The notes beneath the pieces are model-generated. The model was given only the letters and a program-made list of their open reading frames with translations, had not been told where the DNA came from and did no database searches. A stretch of DNA of 64,000 nucleotides from contig CAYVFI010000035.1 of NCBI GenBank assembly GCA_964450955.1, forward strand, positions 1 to 64,000, read 5' to 3'. Source of the DNA: CAYNWT01 sp964450955. Lineage in GTDB: Bacteria; Planctomycetota; Planctomycetia; Planctomycetales; Planctomycetaceae. Of this stretch, positions 52,859 through 61,849 are shown in pieces. Numbering within the stretch: position 1 is the stretch's first letter; each line of letters begins with the position of its first letter. Both the position numbers and the translations under genes were made by a program.

Positions 52859-54481
52859 ATGTACGCCGGCGGACTCGACAGTGTTGGGTTGGTTGACGGA
52901 CCGACTGCCCAAGACCAGAGTGACCAACCCAATCGATCCGAACCGTACGAGCGTATGCACAAGGCACCTCTTTTTCTGCTGTATTTGAACGTACTGGTGA
53001 TCGCCACCTGTGGGTTAATTTACGAACTACTGGCGGGAACCCTGGCCAGCTACGTACTTGGAGATTCGGTCACCCAGTTCTCCCTGGTAATCGGCGTTTA
53101 CCTATCGGCACTGGGCGTTGGAGCGTGGGTGTCCGGGTTTGTGAAGAACGGACTCGCCAGGTGTTTCATTGAAGTCGAACTGGCGGTCGCACTTGTCGGC
53201 GGCCTGTCCGCGCCAATTTTGTTTCTGGCGTTCGCGTACGTCGCCTGGTTCCAGTTCGCTTTATTCGGGTTCGTGTTTTCCATTGGCATTTTGGTGGGTC
53301 TTGAACTGCCGTTGCTGATGCGAATCCTGAAAGATCACCTGGACTTCAGCGAACTGGTTTCGAAGGTGCTGACCTTTGATTACATCGGCGCGCTTGTGGC
53401 TTCGTTGCTATTCCCGATTTTGTTCGTGCCCACGCTGGGTCTTATCCGAACCTCCCTGCTGTTCGGCATGCTCAATGCCGCCGTTGGGTTTTGGGGAACC
53501 TGGCTACTCAGACCGCTGCTGTCAGAGAAAAGTCTCAACGGCCTGCGGGCTCGATCGATTCTGGCTATCGGGCTACTGGTCGTTGCGTTTATTAAAGCTG
53601 ATCGATTGACTTCGCTGGCCGAAGAAAGCATCTTCGACCACAGCATTGTTCATGCGGAAACGACGCCCTACCAGCGCATCGTAATGACGCAAAACAATCA
53701 GGGGTTCCAGCTACACCTCAACAACAACCTGCAGTTCAATTCGGCCGACGAGTACCGCTATCACGAATCGCTGGTGCACCCGGCAGTCAACCTGTCAAAG
53801 CAGCCTACGCACGTGCTGGTAATGGGTGGCGGCGATGGCCTGGCAGTTCGCGAACTACTGCGTTACCCGGACATTGAAACCATCACATTGGTCGATATTG
53901 ATCCACAGATGACAACTCTGGCAGATCGGTTCGAACCGCTCCGCAAGCTAAGCGGCGGTTCGTTAAAAGACCCCCGCGTCACGGTAATTAATTCGGACGC
54001 CTTCATTTGGATTGAACAAAACAAACGCAAGTTTGATTTATGCATCATCGACTTTCCCGACCCGGGTACGTTTTCGGTCGGCAAACTGTATAGCCGCCGG
54101 TTCTTCGGATTGCTGCGACAGGAACTCGCCGACACGGCCTGCGTCAGCGTCCAGTGCACGTCGCCCCTGGCGGCTCCAAAATCGTTTTGGTGCATCGTGT
54201 CCACAATGGAAGCGGCCGGCTTCAACGTGCGCGCCTTCCATGCCGCAGTCCCGTCGTTCGGCGTGTGGGGATTCGCGATGGCCAGCCCCAGCCCGCTGGA
54301 TCCGACAACGCTTGAAATTCCAGCCAAAATCACTCAACAGTTGCGATTCCTGAACACAGAGAACGCACGCAAGCTGTTTGTGTTACCGTCAGATTTGCAA
54401 CGCGTAGAAACAGAAGTGAACCGGCTTAACAACCAAATTTTGGTTCGCTACTACGAAACCGAATGGAAAAAATGGAACTGA
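52859..54481 (+). CDS. Membrane-bound spermidine synthase-like protein
   Basis: A 540-residue protein if started at 52859. Seven or so helices (from KAPLFLLYLNVLVIATCGLI onward) precede a C-terminal aminopropyltransferase domain with SAM-like binding motif VLVMGGGDGLAVRELL, then LVDIDPQMTTLADRF and the catalytic-type Asp in IIDFPDP. Fusions of a membrane module with a spermidine synthase domain are widespread and their product is often unknown. An ATG at 52955 would begin just before the first helix and is an alternative; neither start has a clear ribosome binding site. The PhzF gene starts just after its stop. Confidence 0.78.
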   Translation: MYAGGLDSVGLVDGPTAQDQSDQPNRSEPYERMHKAPLFLLYLNVLVIATCGLIYELLAGTLASYVLGDSVTQFSLVIGVYLSALGVGAWVSGFVKNGLARCFIEVELAVALVGGLSAPILFLAFAYVAWFQFALFGFVFSIGILVGLELPLLMRILKDHLDFSELVSKVLTFDYIGALVASLLFPILFVPTLGLIRTSLLFGMLNAAVGFWGTWLLRPLLSEKSLNGLRARSILAIGLLVVAFIKADRLTSLAEESIFDHSIVHAETTPYQRIVMTQNNQGFQLHLNNNLQFNSADEYRYHESLVHPAVNLSKQPTHVLVMGGGDGLAVRELLRYPDIETITLVDIDPQMTTLADRFEPLRKLSGGSLKDPRVTVINSDAFIWIEQNKRKFDLCIIDFPDPGTFSVGKLYSRRFFGLLRQELADTACVSVQCTSPLAAPKSFWCIVSTMEAAGFNVRAFHAAVPSFGVWGFAMASPSPLDPTTLEIPAKITQQLRFLNTENARKLFVLPSDLQRVETEVNRLNNQILVRYYETEWKKWN

Positions 54482-54483
54482 CC

Positions 54484-55293
54484 ATGAATCTGTTTCAGGT
54501 TGATGCCTTCACCAAAGTTCCGTTCGCGGGAAACCCGGCGGCCGTCTGTGTCCTGGACTCCTTCCCCTCAGACGATTGGATGTTGAACTTCGCGTCAGAG
54601 ATGAACCTCTCGGAAACGGCATTCGTGCATTCCACCGACACCGGCTTCGCCCTGCGTTGGTTCACCCCCGGTGGCGAAGTCGATTTATGCGGCCACGCAA
54701 CTCTAGCCACCGCACACACGTTGTGGACTGAGGGGTTCATTGACGGATCGACTGAGGTCCTGCGGTTCGAAACCAGAAGCGGAGATTTATTCGCACACCG
54801 AGAATCCCGGTCGGACGACGCTTTGGAAATTCGATTGGATTTCCCATCGACTCCACCTGATCCCATAAGTCCCCCGGACGGACTACTGGAAGCGCTCCGA
54901 ACGACCGCCGAATATGTCGGCAAAAGCCGGTTCGATTACGTCGTTCGCGTTGCCAACGCAGACGTGGTTCGAAACCTGGTCCCGGATTTCGTGGCTCTCG
55001 CCAAAGTCGAAGCGCGAGGCGTGATGGTGACCAGCCTGGCCGATTCGGATGACTACGATTTCATCTCTCGCTTCTTCTGCCCCGGTCTGAACATCAACGA
55101 AGACCCCGTAACCGGTTCGGCCCATTGCTGCCTGGCTCCGTTTTGGGGCGAAGTACTGGGCAAGACAGAAATGACGGCGTACCAGGCCTCACCCCGCGGC
55201 GGCGAGATCGCACTGCGATTGGTTGACGACCGCGTGTACCTGACCGGTCAGGCCAGAACCGTATTCCGCGGCGAACTGGCGATCGGCGAGTAA
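54484..55293 (+). CDS. PhzF-family isomerase-like protein
   Basis: A 269-residue cytoplasmic protein of the PhzF/diaminopimelate-epimerase fold. Conserved features are VDAFTKVPFAGNPAAVC, Glu44 in NLSETAFV (the catalytic acid position of PhzF), GEVDLCGHATLATAHTLW and the DPVTGSAHCCLAPFW block. The start at 54484 follows the previous stop by two bases, though a frame starting at 54463 overlaps it. Reaction unknown; members are found outside phenazine pathways. Confidence 0.85.
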   Translation: MNLFQVDAFTKVPFAGNPAAVCVLDSFPSDDWMLNFASEMNLSETAFVHSTDTGFALRWFTPGGEVDLCGHATLATAHTLWTEGFIDGSTEVLRFETRSGDLFAHRESRSDDALEIRLDFPSTPPDPISPPDGLLEALRTTAEYVGKSRFDYVVRVANADVVRNLVPDFVALAKVEARGVMVTSLADSDDYDFISRFFCPGLNINEDPVTGSAHCCLAPFWGEVLGKTEMTAYQASPRGGEIALRLVDDRVYLTGQARTVFRGELAIGE

Positions 55294-55395
55294 CATTTGC
55301 GCCGCAGGCAAAGCCGCGGAGTGGCGACAGGTGGGGCATGTTTGGCGGCCGACTTGCCGTGCCTTGGTACGCTCATCCGCAGGCTACCTTTGCGA

Positions 55396-56613
55396 TCAAC
55401 CCAACGACTTCGCCAACGTGATCGCTTCAGCTAGCGTCGCAACTTCACCATTCAGCTGCGCGTCGCGAACCGCATCCAGCAGCGACTTGAAACCCGGCCC
55501 CGGTTTGAAACCGGCCTCAATCAAATCATCGCCCGTCAACACCTGCGGCGGGTTGATAACCTCCATCGGCGTCTTGCCCACGTAGTCCAGGCAAAACGCA
55601 ACGTCATCCGCATCCGAAGCGTCATCCCGCGCTTGCACAAGCGCGATGAGTTCACCGGAAAGCGGTTCTGACAGCAGTCGCTTAAGTCGCGCCAGGTCAA
55701 ACTGCTCCGCACCGCGCAGAGCGTTCTGCTGGTCAACCAGCCACGTGATGGCGTCGATCTCTTTGTTGGCCAACTTCAGTTTGCGACAGACTTTCGTGGT
55801 CGCCCCGGCGGCAAGTGACTGCAGCAGTGCAGCCAAACCCAGTTCGAACGACGCGGCTGGTTCCAAGCGTTGGATACTATTGATCGCGGTTGACCAAACG
55901 GCGTCGTCGTTGATTGCCAGTTGGCCGAAGACTGCTTGTAGCAGACCCGTTTCGCGAGCCAGCCGCATGGCGACGGCTCGGTTCGGATGCTCTAGCATTT
56001 TACGCAGCTCTTGCGCAATGCGTTCGGCGCTGACAACGTTAATTTGCGTGGCCATCTCGCGGACAGATGCGGCCGTGTTCTCCTCCAGCCCGAAGTTCAA
56101 TCGCGCGGCGAACCGGATCGCGCGCAGGAGTCGCAGCTTGTCTTCTTCGAACCGTTCGGCCGGAACACCGATGGCACGAATGACCTGCTGTTTAAGATCT
56201 TCCTGGCCGCCAACGTAGTCGATGACCTGTTCGGCAACCGGATCGTAGAACATGCCATTAATCGTAAAGTCACGGCGCAGCGCGTCTTGTTCGGCAGAAC
56301 AGAAGGTCACGTCTTTCGGTCGGCGACCGTCCAGGTATTCGCCGTCAGCTCGGAACGTGGCGACTTCCACCTGACCCTGCTGCTTGTTGCCCAGCACAAT
56401 CATCACACCAAACGCGGCTCCCACGTTAAGCGTCCGCCTGAACAGGTTCTTCACCTCGTCCGGCCGCGCACTTGTGGCGACGTCGTAGTCACCCGGTTCG
56501 CGACCCAGCAACGAATCGCGCACGCAACCACCGGCCCACAACGCTTCAAAACCCGCGTCTCGAAGGCGATGGATGACGTCGATTGAAAAGTCACGTTCGT
56601 TGGTGGCGGTCAT
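55396..56613 (-). CDS. tRNA nucleotidyltransferase / poly(A) polymerase family (CCA-adding)
   Basis: A 405-residue class II nucleotidyltransferase. The head has ALWAGGCVRDSLLGREPGDY, with catalytic Asp42 and Asp44 (DYD), then the neck motif RRDFTINGMFYDP and the later EEDKLRLLRAIRFAARLNFG. It most probably adds CCA to tRNA 3' ends. Both tRNA genes in this window lack encoded CCA, which fits. The start at 56613 is chosen because the upstream 50 residues look unrelated. It diverges from the MFS gene with about 160 bp between starts. Confidence 0.88.
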   Translation of the reverse strand: MTATNERDFSIDVIHRLRDAGFEALWAGGCVRDSLLGREPGDYDVATSARPDEVKNLFRRTLNVGAAFGVMIVLGNKQQGQVEVATFRADGEYLDGRRPKDVTFCSAEQDALRRDFTINGMFYDPVAEQVIDYVGGQEDLKQQVIRAIGVPAERFEEDKLRLLRAIRFAARLNFGLEENTAASVREMATQINVVSAERIAQELRKMLEHPNRAVAMRLARETGLLQAVFGQLAINDDAVWSTAINSIQRLEPAASFELGLAALLQSLAAGATTKVCRKLKLANKEIDAITWLVDQQNALRGAEQFDLARLKRLLSEPLSGELIALVQARDDASDADDVAFCLDYVGKTPMEVINPPQVLTGDDLIEAGFKPGPGFKSLLDAVRDAQLNGEVATLAEAITLAKSLG

Positions 56614-56772
56614 TTTGTGCAAACAGAGATTTGTAGCGAATCGGGAAGAGACACGGCCGACGCATTTCGGTTCGTCCGAAACCACGAACCGGGAATTAGA
56701 ATCGCCAAGTGTGTAATCGGTGACGTCAGGCTTAGTGACTGTGGTGGCTGTGCAATCTATCATCCGGCAAAC

Positions 56773-58080
56773 ATGTCGTCAGCGGGAACCACAACATCCG
56801 AGTCGCCTACTTCGTCAGCAAGCGACGAAGCCGGTTCGTTACACAGTCAAAACGAAACTCGGAACCTGCTGTTTTTGGCTCTCCAGCAGATCGTGATCCG
56901 CGTCGGTTGGATCTTCAAAACCGAAAGCGTGATCATCCCGTCGTTTGTCGACATGATTGCCGGACCCGCGTGGGTGCGAGGTTGCTTGCCGGCTTTGAAC
57001 CGACTCGGCCAAAGCATTCCGCAGTTTCTGTTCGCCGACAAACTGCGTTCTATGCCGCTCAAACGTCGGCCGTTGAGCCTCTTCGCGGCCTTGATGGGTG
57101 CACCATTCCTGGTGCTGTCAGGGCTGTTGATCCTGCCAGGCGCGGTGGGTTCAGTTTGGCTGCCGGTCGTGTTCCTGATGCTGCACTTGTTTTTCTTTTC
57201 GATGACGGGCCTTTATCAACTGGCCTTCGGAACGTTAACCGGCAAGTTGATTTCGCCGAACCGTCGTGGCCGTTTGATTGCCATGTCGGGCGTCGTCGGT
57301 GTCACGCTTTCCATTACCGCAGCCTGGAACCTGCTACCCGGCTGGTTGGCGATGGAGAACGGAGGGTTCTCCTGGGTTTTTCTGTTTGTCGGTGCCGCAT
57401 TCGTGCTGGCCAGCGGCGCGGCCTTATTTGTTCGCGAGTCGGCCGACGACTACCCGGTAAAGAAACGAACGGCCCCGTTTGGCGACGGCTGGCGGCGCGT
57501 TAAGGCTGATCCGCATTTGGCACGTCTGTTAGTCGTGTCGATACTGTTCGTGTCCGCGTTGCTGTTGGTTCCACATTACCAGGCACTCGCGCGCGGCGAC
57601 GATAAGTTGGACTTTTCTGAACTCATGATTTGGGTCGTCGCCCAAAACGCGAGCGCTGGCCTGATCTCGCTGCTAAGTGGGCTGATTGCCGATCGGTTCG
57701 GCTTCCGGCTTTCGATGCGGGTCCTTTTGTTCCTCGCCGGATGCTGCCCGCTGGTCGCCATCGCGCTGTCAACATGGGCCGAACCGAAGTGGTTCATCCT
57801 GGCGTTCGTTCTGTTCGGTGCGATCCCGAATACGTTCCGAGCACTGGAGAGTTACTGTCTGGAACTCACCGAACCCTCCCGGCACGCTCAGTACATCAGC
57901 ACCCTAAAGTTGTTCATGCCGATTGCGTTGCTCATCTCGCCCCTGGCCGGTCTACTTATCGACCAAATCGGCTTCGCGCCGGTATTTATCGCCATCGGAC
58001 TGGTCAACATGGCGGGTGTTGTGATGACTTTTTTCATTGAAGAACCGCGGCACTGGCCCACAACCCAAACCAACCCTTAG
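56773..58080 (+). CDS. MFS-type membrane transporter
   Basis: A 435-residue membrane protein with about 11-12 helices arranged in two halves. The N-terminus is Ser/Thr-rich and cytoplasmic. LISPNRRGRLIAMSGVVGVT after helix 4-5 and LIADRFGFRLSMRVLLFLAG after helix 7-8 have the major facilitator loop pattern. The substrate is not predictable. The start at 56773 is chosen because a longer frame overlaps the CCA-adding enzyme's start region without adding a plausible helix. The second DinB gene follows by 60 bp. Confidence 0.78.
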   Translation: MSSAGTTTSESPTSSASDEAGSLHSQNETRNLLFLALQQIVIRVGWIFKTESVIIPSFVDMIAGPAWVRGCLPALNRLGQSIPQFLFADKLRSMPLKRRPLSLFAALMGAPFLVLSGLLILPGAVGSVWLPVVFLMLHLFFFSMTGLYQLAFGTLTGKLISPNRRGRLIAMSGVVGVTLSITAAWNLLPGWLAMENGGFSWVFLFVGAAFVLASGAALFVRESADDYPVKKRTAPFGDGWRRVKADPHLARLLVVSILFVSALLLVPHYQALARGDDKLDFSELMIWVVAQNASAGLISLLSGLIADRFGFRLSMRVLLFLAGCCPLVAIALSTWAEPKWFILAFVLFGAIPNTFRALESYCLELTEPSRHAQYISTLKLFMPIALLISPLAGLLIDQIGFAPVFIAIGLVNMAGVVMTFFIEEPRHWPTTQTNP

Positions 58081-58140
58081 CTCGATTCAACGCGGCCGCC
58101 GGTAGTGGTCGCCACGCATAAATCAGATCGGAAGAAGCCC

Positions 58141-58671
58141 ATGAAGTTCCAACACCAGCCAGGCCGACCGGAAAAGGGCGAGTACATCGATTACTTCAGC
58201 AAGTACATCAAGCTGGCCGCTGAAGAAGATGACATCGCCGAGGCGATGGAACGTCAGATCGCCGATCTGCGAACGATGATTGCTTCCGCAGAACCGGAGA
58301 ACCTCAAGGTCCTCCACGACCCTTACACCTGGACAATCACGCAGGCGCTCGGTCACATTGTCGATTCGGAACGCATCTTCGGAACCCGTGTTGGCCGATT
58401 CGCATGCGGCGATGACACAACACTTCCCGGCTTCGACCAAAACGTCCTCGCCGACAACGGTGGCTGGGAACATTGTGACGCGTCCGATGTGTTCGCCGAG
58501 TTCGAACACCTGCGCCGCGCGAACATGCTGATGTTTGCTCGGCTAAACGAAACTCAGTGGAAACGACAAGGTTCCATCGACGGCCAGCAAATCAGCGTCC
58601 GAGCGCTCGCCTACCTGATGCTCGGCCACGTCCGAGTCCACTTCGAAATCTTCACCAAACGACTCGCCTAG
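58141..58671 (+). CDS. DinB-family protein
   Basis: A 176-residue four-helix DinB/YfiT protein, distinct from the one at 18370-18906. The putative metal histidines are in TQALGHIVDSERIFG and LMLGHVRVHFEIF, with WEHCDASDVFAEFEHLRRAN between. The start at 58141 is preferred to a GTG 12 codons upstream. The TAG stop lies inside a 27-bp sequence identical to the end of the IlvD-like gene. Confidence 0.82.
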   Translation: MKFQHQPGRPEKGEYIDYFSKYIKLAAEEDDIAEAMERQIADLRTMIASAEPENLKVLHDPYTWTITQALGHIVDSERIFGTRVGRFACGDDTTLPGFDQNVLADNGGWEHCDASDVFAEFEHLRRANMLMFARLNETQWKRQGSIDGQQISVRALAYLMLGHVRVHFEIFTKRLA

Positions 58672-58694
58672 GCAACTTCCAGTTGCATCGGGGT
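58668..58694 (+). repeat. Stop-codon-associated palindromic repeat, copy E
   Basis: 27 bp identical to the reverse complement of 30594-30620. It carries the TAG stop of the DinB gene, then GCAACT-TCC-AGTTGC and ATCGGGGT. Confidence 0.85.
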
Positions 58695-58737
58695 GCGGCA
58701 ATGGCATGCGCTGGTGCGATTCGTGCGTCGCTCGCCG

Positions 58738-59193
58738 CCTGAAGTGTTCATCTCTCAAGGTCTGAACCACTAATCGGCACTAATTGGTCACTAATGTTCT
58801 TTCATTAGTGTCATATCAGTGTCCATTAGTGGTTCGTTTCCGGGTACGAACACGGGGGCCATCCAATTTACAGTGCACCCAAACTTTGCAAACCCACGCC
58901 GCACACCGCCTGAAGTGTTCCTACTCTCTCTCAAGGTCTGAACCACTAATCGGCACTAATTGGTCACTAATGTTCTTTCATTAGTGTCATATCAGTGTCC
59001 ATTAGTGGTTCGTTTCCGGGTACGAACACGGGGGCCATCCAATTTACAGTGCACCCAAACTTTGCAAACCCACGCCGCACACCGCCTGAAGTGTTCCTAC
59101 TCTCTCTCAAGGTCTGAACCACTAATCGGCACTAATTGGTCACTAATGTTCTTTCATTAGTGCCGTATCAGTGTCCATTAGTGGTTCGTTTCC
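58738..59193. repeat. Tandem repeat, 176-bp unit, about 2.6 copies
   Basis: Copies begin at 58738, 58909 and 59085 (CCTGAAGTGTTC). The first lacks five bases near its start, so its spacing to the second is 171 bp, and the second to third is 176 bp. The third stops at 59193 after GGTTCGTTTCC. Each unit contains several ACTAAT/ATTAGT heptamer blocks in both directions, including CACTAAT-GTTCTTTC-ATTAGTG. No coding function is supported. The repeat fills the space between the DinB and sulfatase genes. Confidence 0.92.
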
Positions 59194-59325
59194 AAAACCG
59201 GCGCAGGCAAGCTGAGCTTGCAAAACTGGATGAGCCCTGTTTCTCCGCTCATTTTTGAAGGCGGAACTGTGTCGGCTACCGTGCTATGCTGGTGAGGCAT
59301 CGTGTTGTTCAACCGGACTAAATTG

Positions 59326-60783
59326 ATGAGATACCAACTGCTGCTCACACTCCTGGTCATTGCCGCGCCGGCGCTGCGGGCGGACGAACGCCCCAACATT
59401 TTGTTTTTCCTGTCGGACGATCACCGCTGGGACCAACTTAGTTGCGCGGGCAATCCGATTCTCAAGACACCCAACCTGGACGCGCTTGCGGCGAAGGGAA
59501 CGCGGTTCAGCAATGCGTTTGTGACCACGTCCATCTGTGCGGCCAGTCGAGCCACCATCTTCACTGGTCTCTACGAACGAACCAACGGCCATACCTTCCG
59601 AGTGAAACCCATCGCGCAGCAGCACTGTGATTCCAGTTACCCACAACTGCTAAAGCAGGCCGGTTATCGAACCGGGTTTGTGGGCAAGTTTGGCGTGGGC
59701 GTTCAGCAGGGAACCACCGGAAAGTGGTTCGACATGTTCAAGCCACTCAATCGGAATCCGTACCACAAGAAACAACCGGACGGTTCAACACGGCACGTCA
59801 CCGAAATCGCTGGCGACAAGGCGATTGAGTTCCTCGAAGGGCACCAGAAAGACAAACCGTTTTCACTTTCCGTGAGCTTCAATGCGGCTCACGCAGAAGA
59901 CAGTGACAAGAAAGATCACTTCCCCTGGCCGGTCGCGATGAACGGCATGTACGACGACATCACGATGCCCGAACCGTTGTTGAACGATGCAAAAATCTAC
60001 GACGGTCATCCGGAGTTCCTCAAGAAGTCGCTTAACCGACAACGCTTCTTCTGGCGGTGGGACAAGCCGGAAAAATACCAGCGAAACATGAAGGCCTACT
60101 ACCGCATGCTGTCGGGGCTTGACCACGTGATCGGCCGCGTCATGCAAAAGGTGGAAGACCTTGGCATGACCGATAACACCATCGTCATATTCTGCGGCGA
60201 CAACGGTTACTACATGGGCCAACGTGGCTTCGCGGGCAAGTGGTCGCACTACGAAGAATCACTGCGCGTGCCGATGATCATTGTTGACCCGCGCGTTCAG
60301 AAGCAGTGGCACGGTCAGGTGAACGACAGCGTGGTTCTGAATGTCGATTTGCCGGCCACAATGCTTGCATACGCTGGAGTCGATGTGCCGAACAAGTACC
60401 AGGGCAACAGCCTGGCCGGTCTGGTTCGCGGCGCGAATGGTCGGGGTTGGCGACAGGATTTCTTCTGCGAACACCTAATGCATATGCCACCGAAGCCGAA
60501 CAGTGACGACGGAGGAATCCCCAAATGGGAAGGCGTTCGCGGGCGCCGGTTCACTTATGCTCGTTACTTCGAACAGGAACCGGTCTACGAGTTCCTGCAC
60601 GATTTAGAGAACGATCCGAACCAACTTGTCAACCTGGCAACCGATCCAACGCACGCGGGAAAGCTTGCCGAACTCCGCAAGCGCACCGACGAACTGCGTG
60701 ATAGCTACGGCGGTAAGTACAGCCTTGAAAAGTACCCGTTAGCGAAACCACGGCAACGGCGACAGCCGCAGAAGAAGAAATAA
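59326..60783 (+). CDS. Secreted sulfatase
   Basis: A 485-residue sulfatase with a signal peptide (MRYQLLLTLLVIAAPALRA). Metal residues are in ILFFLSDDHRWDQ (Asp31, Asp32). The formylglycine motif is Cys71-A-A-S-R, then ATIFTG. The GKWHLG position reads GKFGVG, so the His of the standard motif is absent. A metal-type FCGDNGYYMGQ block is present near the C-terminal third. It hydrolyses a sulfate ester on an unknown substrate, probably a polysaccharide. It follows the 176-bp repeat and precedes a sulfotransferase gene by 5 bp. Confidence 0.88.
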   Translation: MRYQLLLTLLVIAAPALRADERPNILFFLSDDHRWDQLSCAGNPILKTPNLDALAAKGTRFSNAFVTTSICAASRATIFTGLYERTNGHTFRVKPIAQQHCDSSYPQLLKQAGYRTGFVGKFGVGVQQGTTGKWFDMFKPLNRNPYHKKQPDGSTRHVTEIAGDKAIEFLEGHQKDKPFSLSVSFNAAHAEDSDKKDHFPWPVAMNGMYDDITMPEPLLNDAKIYDGHPEFLKKSLNRQRFFWRWDKPEKYQRNMKAYYRMLSGLDHVIGRVMQKVEDLGMTDNTIVIFCGDNGYYMGQRGFAGKWSHYEESLRVPMIIVDPRVQKQWHGQVNDSVVLNVDLPATMLAYAGVDVPNKYQGNSLAGLVRGANGRGWRQDFFCEHLMHMPPKPNSDDGGIPKWEGVRGRRFTYARYFEQEPVYEFLHDLENDPNQLVNLATDPTHAGKLAELRKRTDELRDSYGGKYSLEKYPLAKPRQRRQPQKKK

Positions 60784-60788
60784 CCGGG

Positions 60789-61634
60789 ATGATTCCACGA
60801 CGCTGGAAACCCGGGTTGGTGTTGTCTCGGTTCTTGCCGAACCCATTGGCCGCCGCGAAGCCAACCAAGTACGTGCTGTTCGCAAAACAGCGCAGCGGTT
60901 CGACGTGGATTATTGATTTGCTGAACAGTCACCAGGATGTCGTCGGGTATTCAGAACTCTTCGACTACGAGTGCTGGGGAAACGACGAATTGGTTGGCGG
61001 CACGGTTGGTGTGCCTAGTTGGAATTCGTTCGTCGCGGATTTTCACGCAAAACGCAATCGAGAACCAAATCGCGCCGAGCAAGTTTCGCTGTATTTGGCG
61101 TACTTGCACGGCCTTGCCTTCATGACGGTTCGAGATGAGAAGGCTGTTGGGTTCAAGCTGATGTACAACCAGGCGATTTCGCACCCGGCGATACCGCGGT
61201 ACCTGCAAAACAACAAAGTTCATTGCATCCACCTGATTCGCCGGAACCATTTGGACGGCATCGTTTCGCACGAAGCGGTCGCCAACCGCGGGTTCGCTCA
61301 CGCGGGAAAAAAGGCCGACGCGCAAGCCACGAAAATTGATGCCGCGTCAATTGTCATGCGAATCAAACGACGAGCGGCCGATGTCCGGGCGGGTCAGGAA
61401 TTTGCAAGGTTCCTGCGACTGCCGACGATTGAGATCTTCTACGAAGACCTGAAAGAGGACTTGTCCGGGATGAGCCCGGTGTTGGAATTCCTGGGCGTTG
61501 ACCCATCGCCGGAAAGGCTTAAGTCGAAGCTGAAGAAGATGAGTTCCAACAGCCACCGCGACACGATTGCCAACTACGACGAAGTCGCTTCCGCGCTGAC
61601 AGGAACGGAATTCGAATCGCTCCTGCGACCGTAG
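60789..61634 (+). CDS. Sulfotransferase-family protein
   Basis: A 281-residue protein with the PAPS 5'-phosphosulfate-binding motif KQRSGSTWI (33-41, P-loop-like) and LLNSH after it. The 3'-phosphate-binding area is in CIHLIRRNHLDGIVSHEAVA (Arg and Ser). The C-terminal IEIFYEDLKEDLSG and EFLGVDP match sulfotransferases. It would add sulfate to an acceptor. It lies 5 bp after a sulfatase gene in the same direction, probably in one transcript, which is unusual as the two reactions oppose each other. Confidence 0.82.
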   Translation: MIPRRWKPGLVLSRFLPNPLAAAKPTKYVLFAKQRSGSTWIIDLLNSHQDVVGYSELFDYECWGNDELVGGTVGVPSWNSFVADFHAKRNREPNRAEQVSLYLAYLHGLAFMTVRDEKAVGFKLMYNQAISHPAIPRYLQNNKVHCIHLIRRNHLDGIVSHEAVANRGFAHAGKKADAQATKIDAASIVMRIKRRAADVRAGQEFARFLRLPTIEIFYEDLKEDLSGMSPVLEFLGVDPSPERLKSKLKKMSSNSHRDTIANYDEVASALTGTEFESLLRP

Positions 61635-61650
61635 TGAAGAACGCGCGCGT

Positions 61651-61747
61651 AGAAGCCCGGCATCTTGTTCTGTCTCAGGCCTTCTATCGCAGTAGCAACT
61701 CGCTGATTCCGCAACGCGTTTAACCTGGATTGAGATGCCGGGCTTCT
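61651..61747. repeat. Dispersed inverted repeat, copy B
   Basis: Arms AGAAGCCCGGCATCT (61651-61665) and its complement (61733-61747) are perfect over 15 bp and match copy A at 30406-30503. The right arm is followed by TTTT. It lies just after the sulfotransferase stop. Confidence 0.85.
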
Positions 61748-61849
61748 TTTGTGCTCCCTAGCTCCATCTGTTTGCCAACGTGCGGCCTCACAGCCAGATT
61801 GCTAACATCCGTCGCATTGATTCCTTACGCATTTCAGGACGAACCGCAG

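Noticed and set aside
53380..53646. Minus-strand frame inside the spermidine synthase-like gene
   Set aside because: Lies fully within a gene with clear family motifs; a mirror frame of that gene.
58784..59160. Two identical open frames of 66 codons in the tandem repeat
   Set aside because: They result from the repeat itself and have no start context or domain; coding is not supported.
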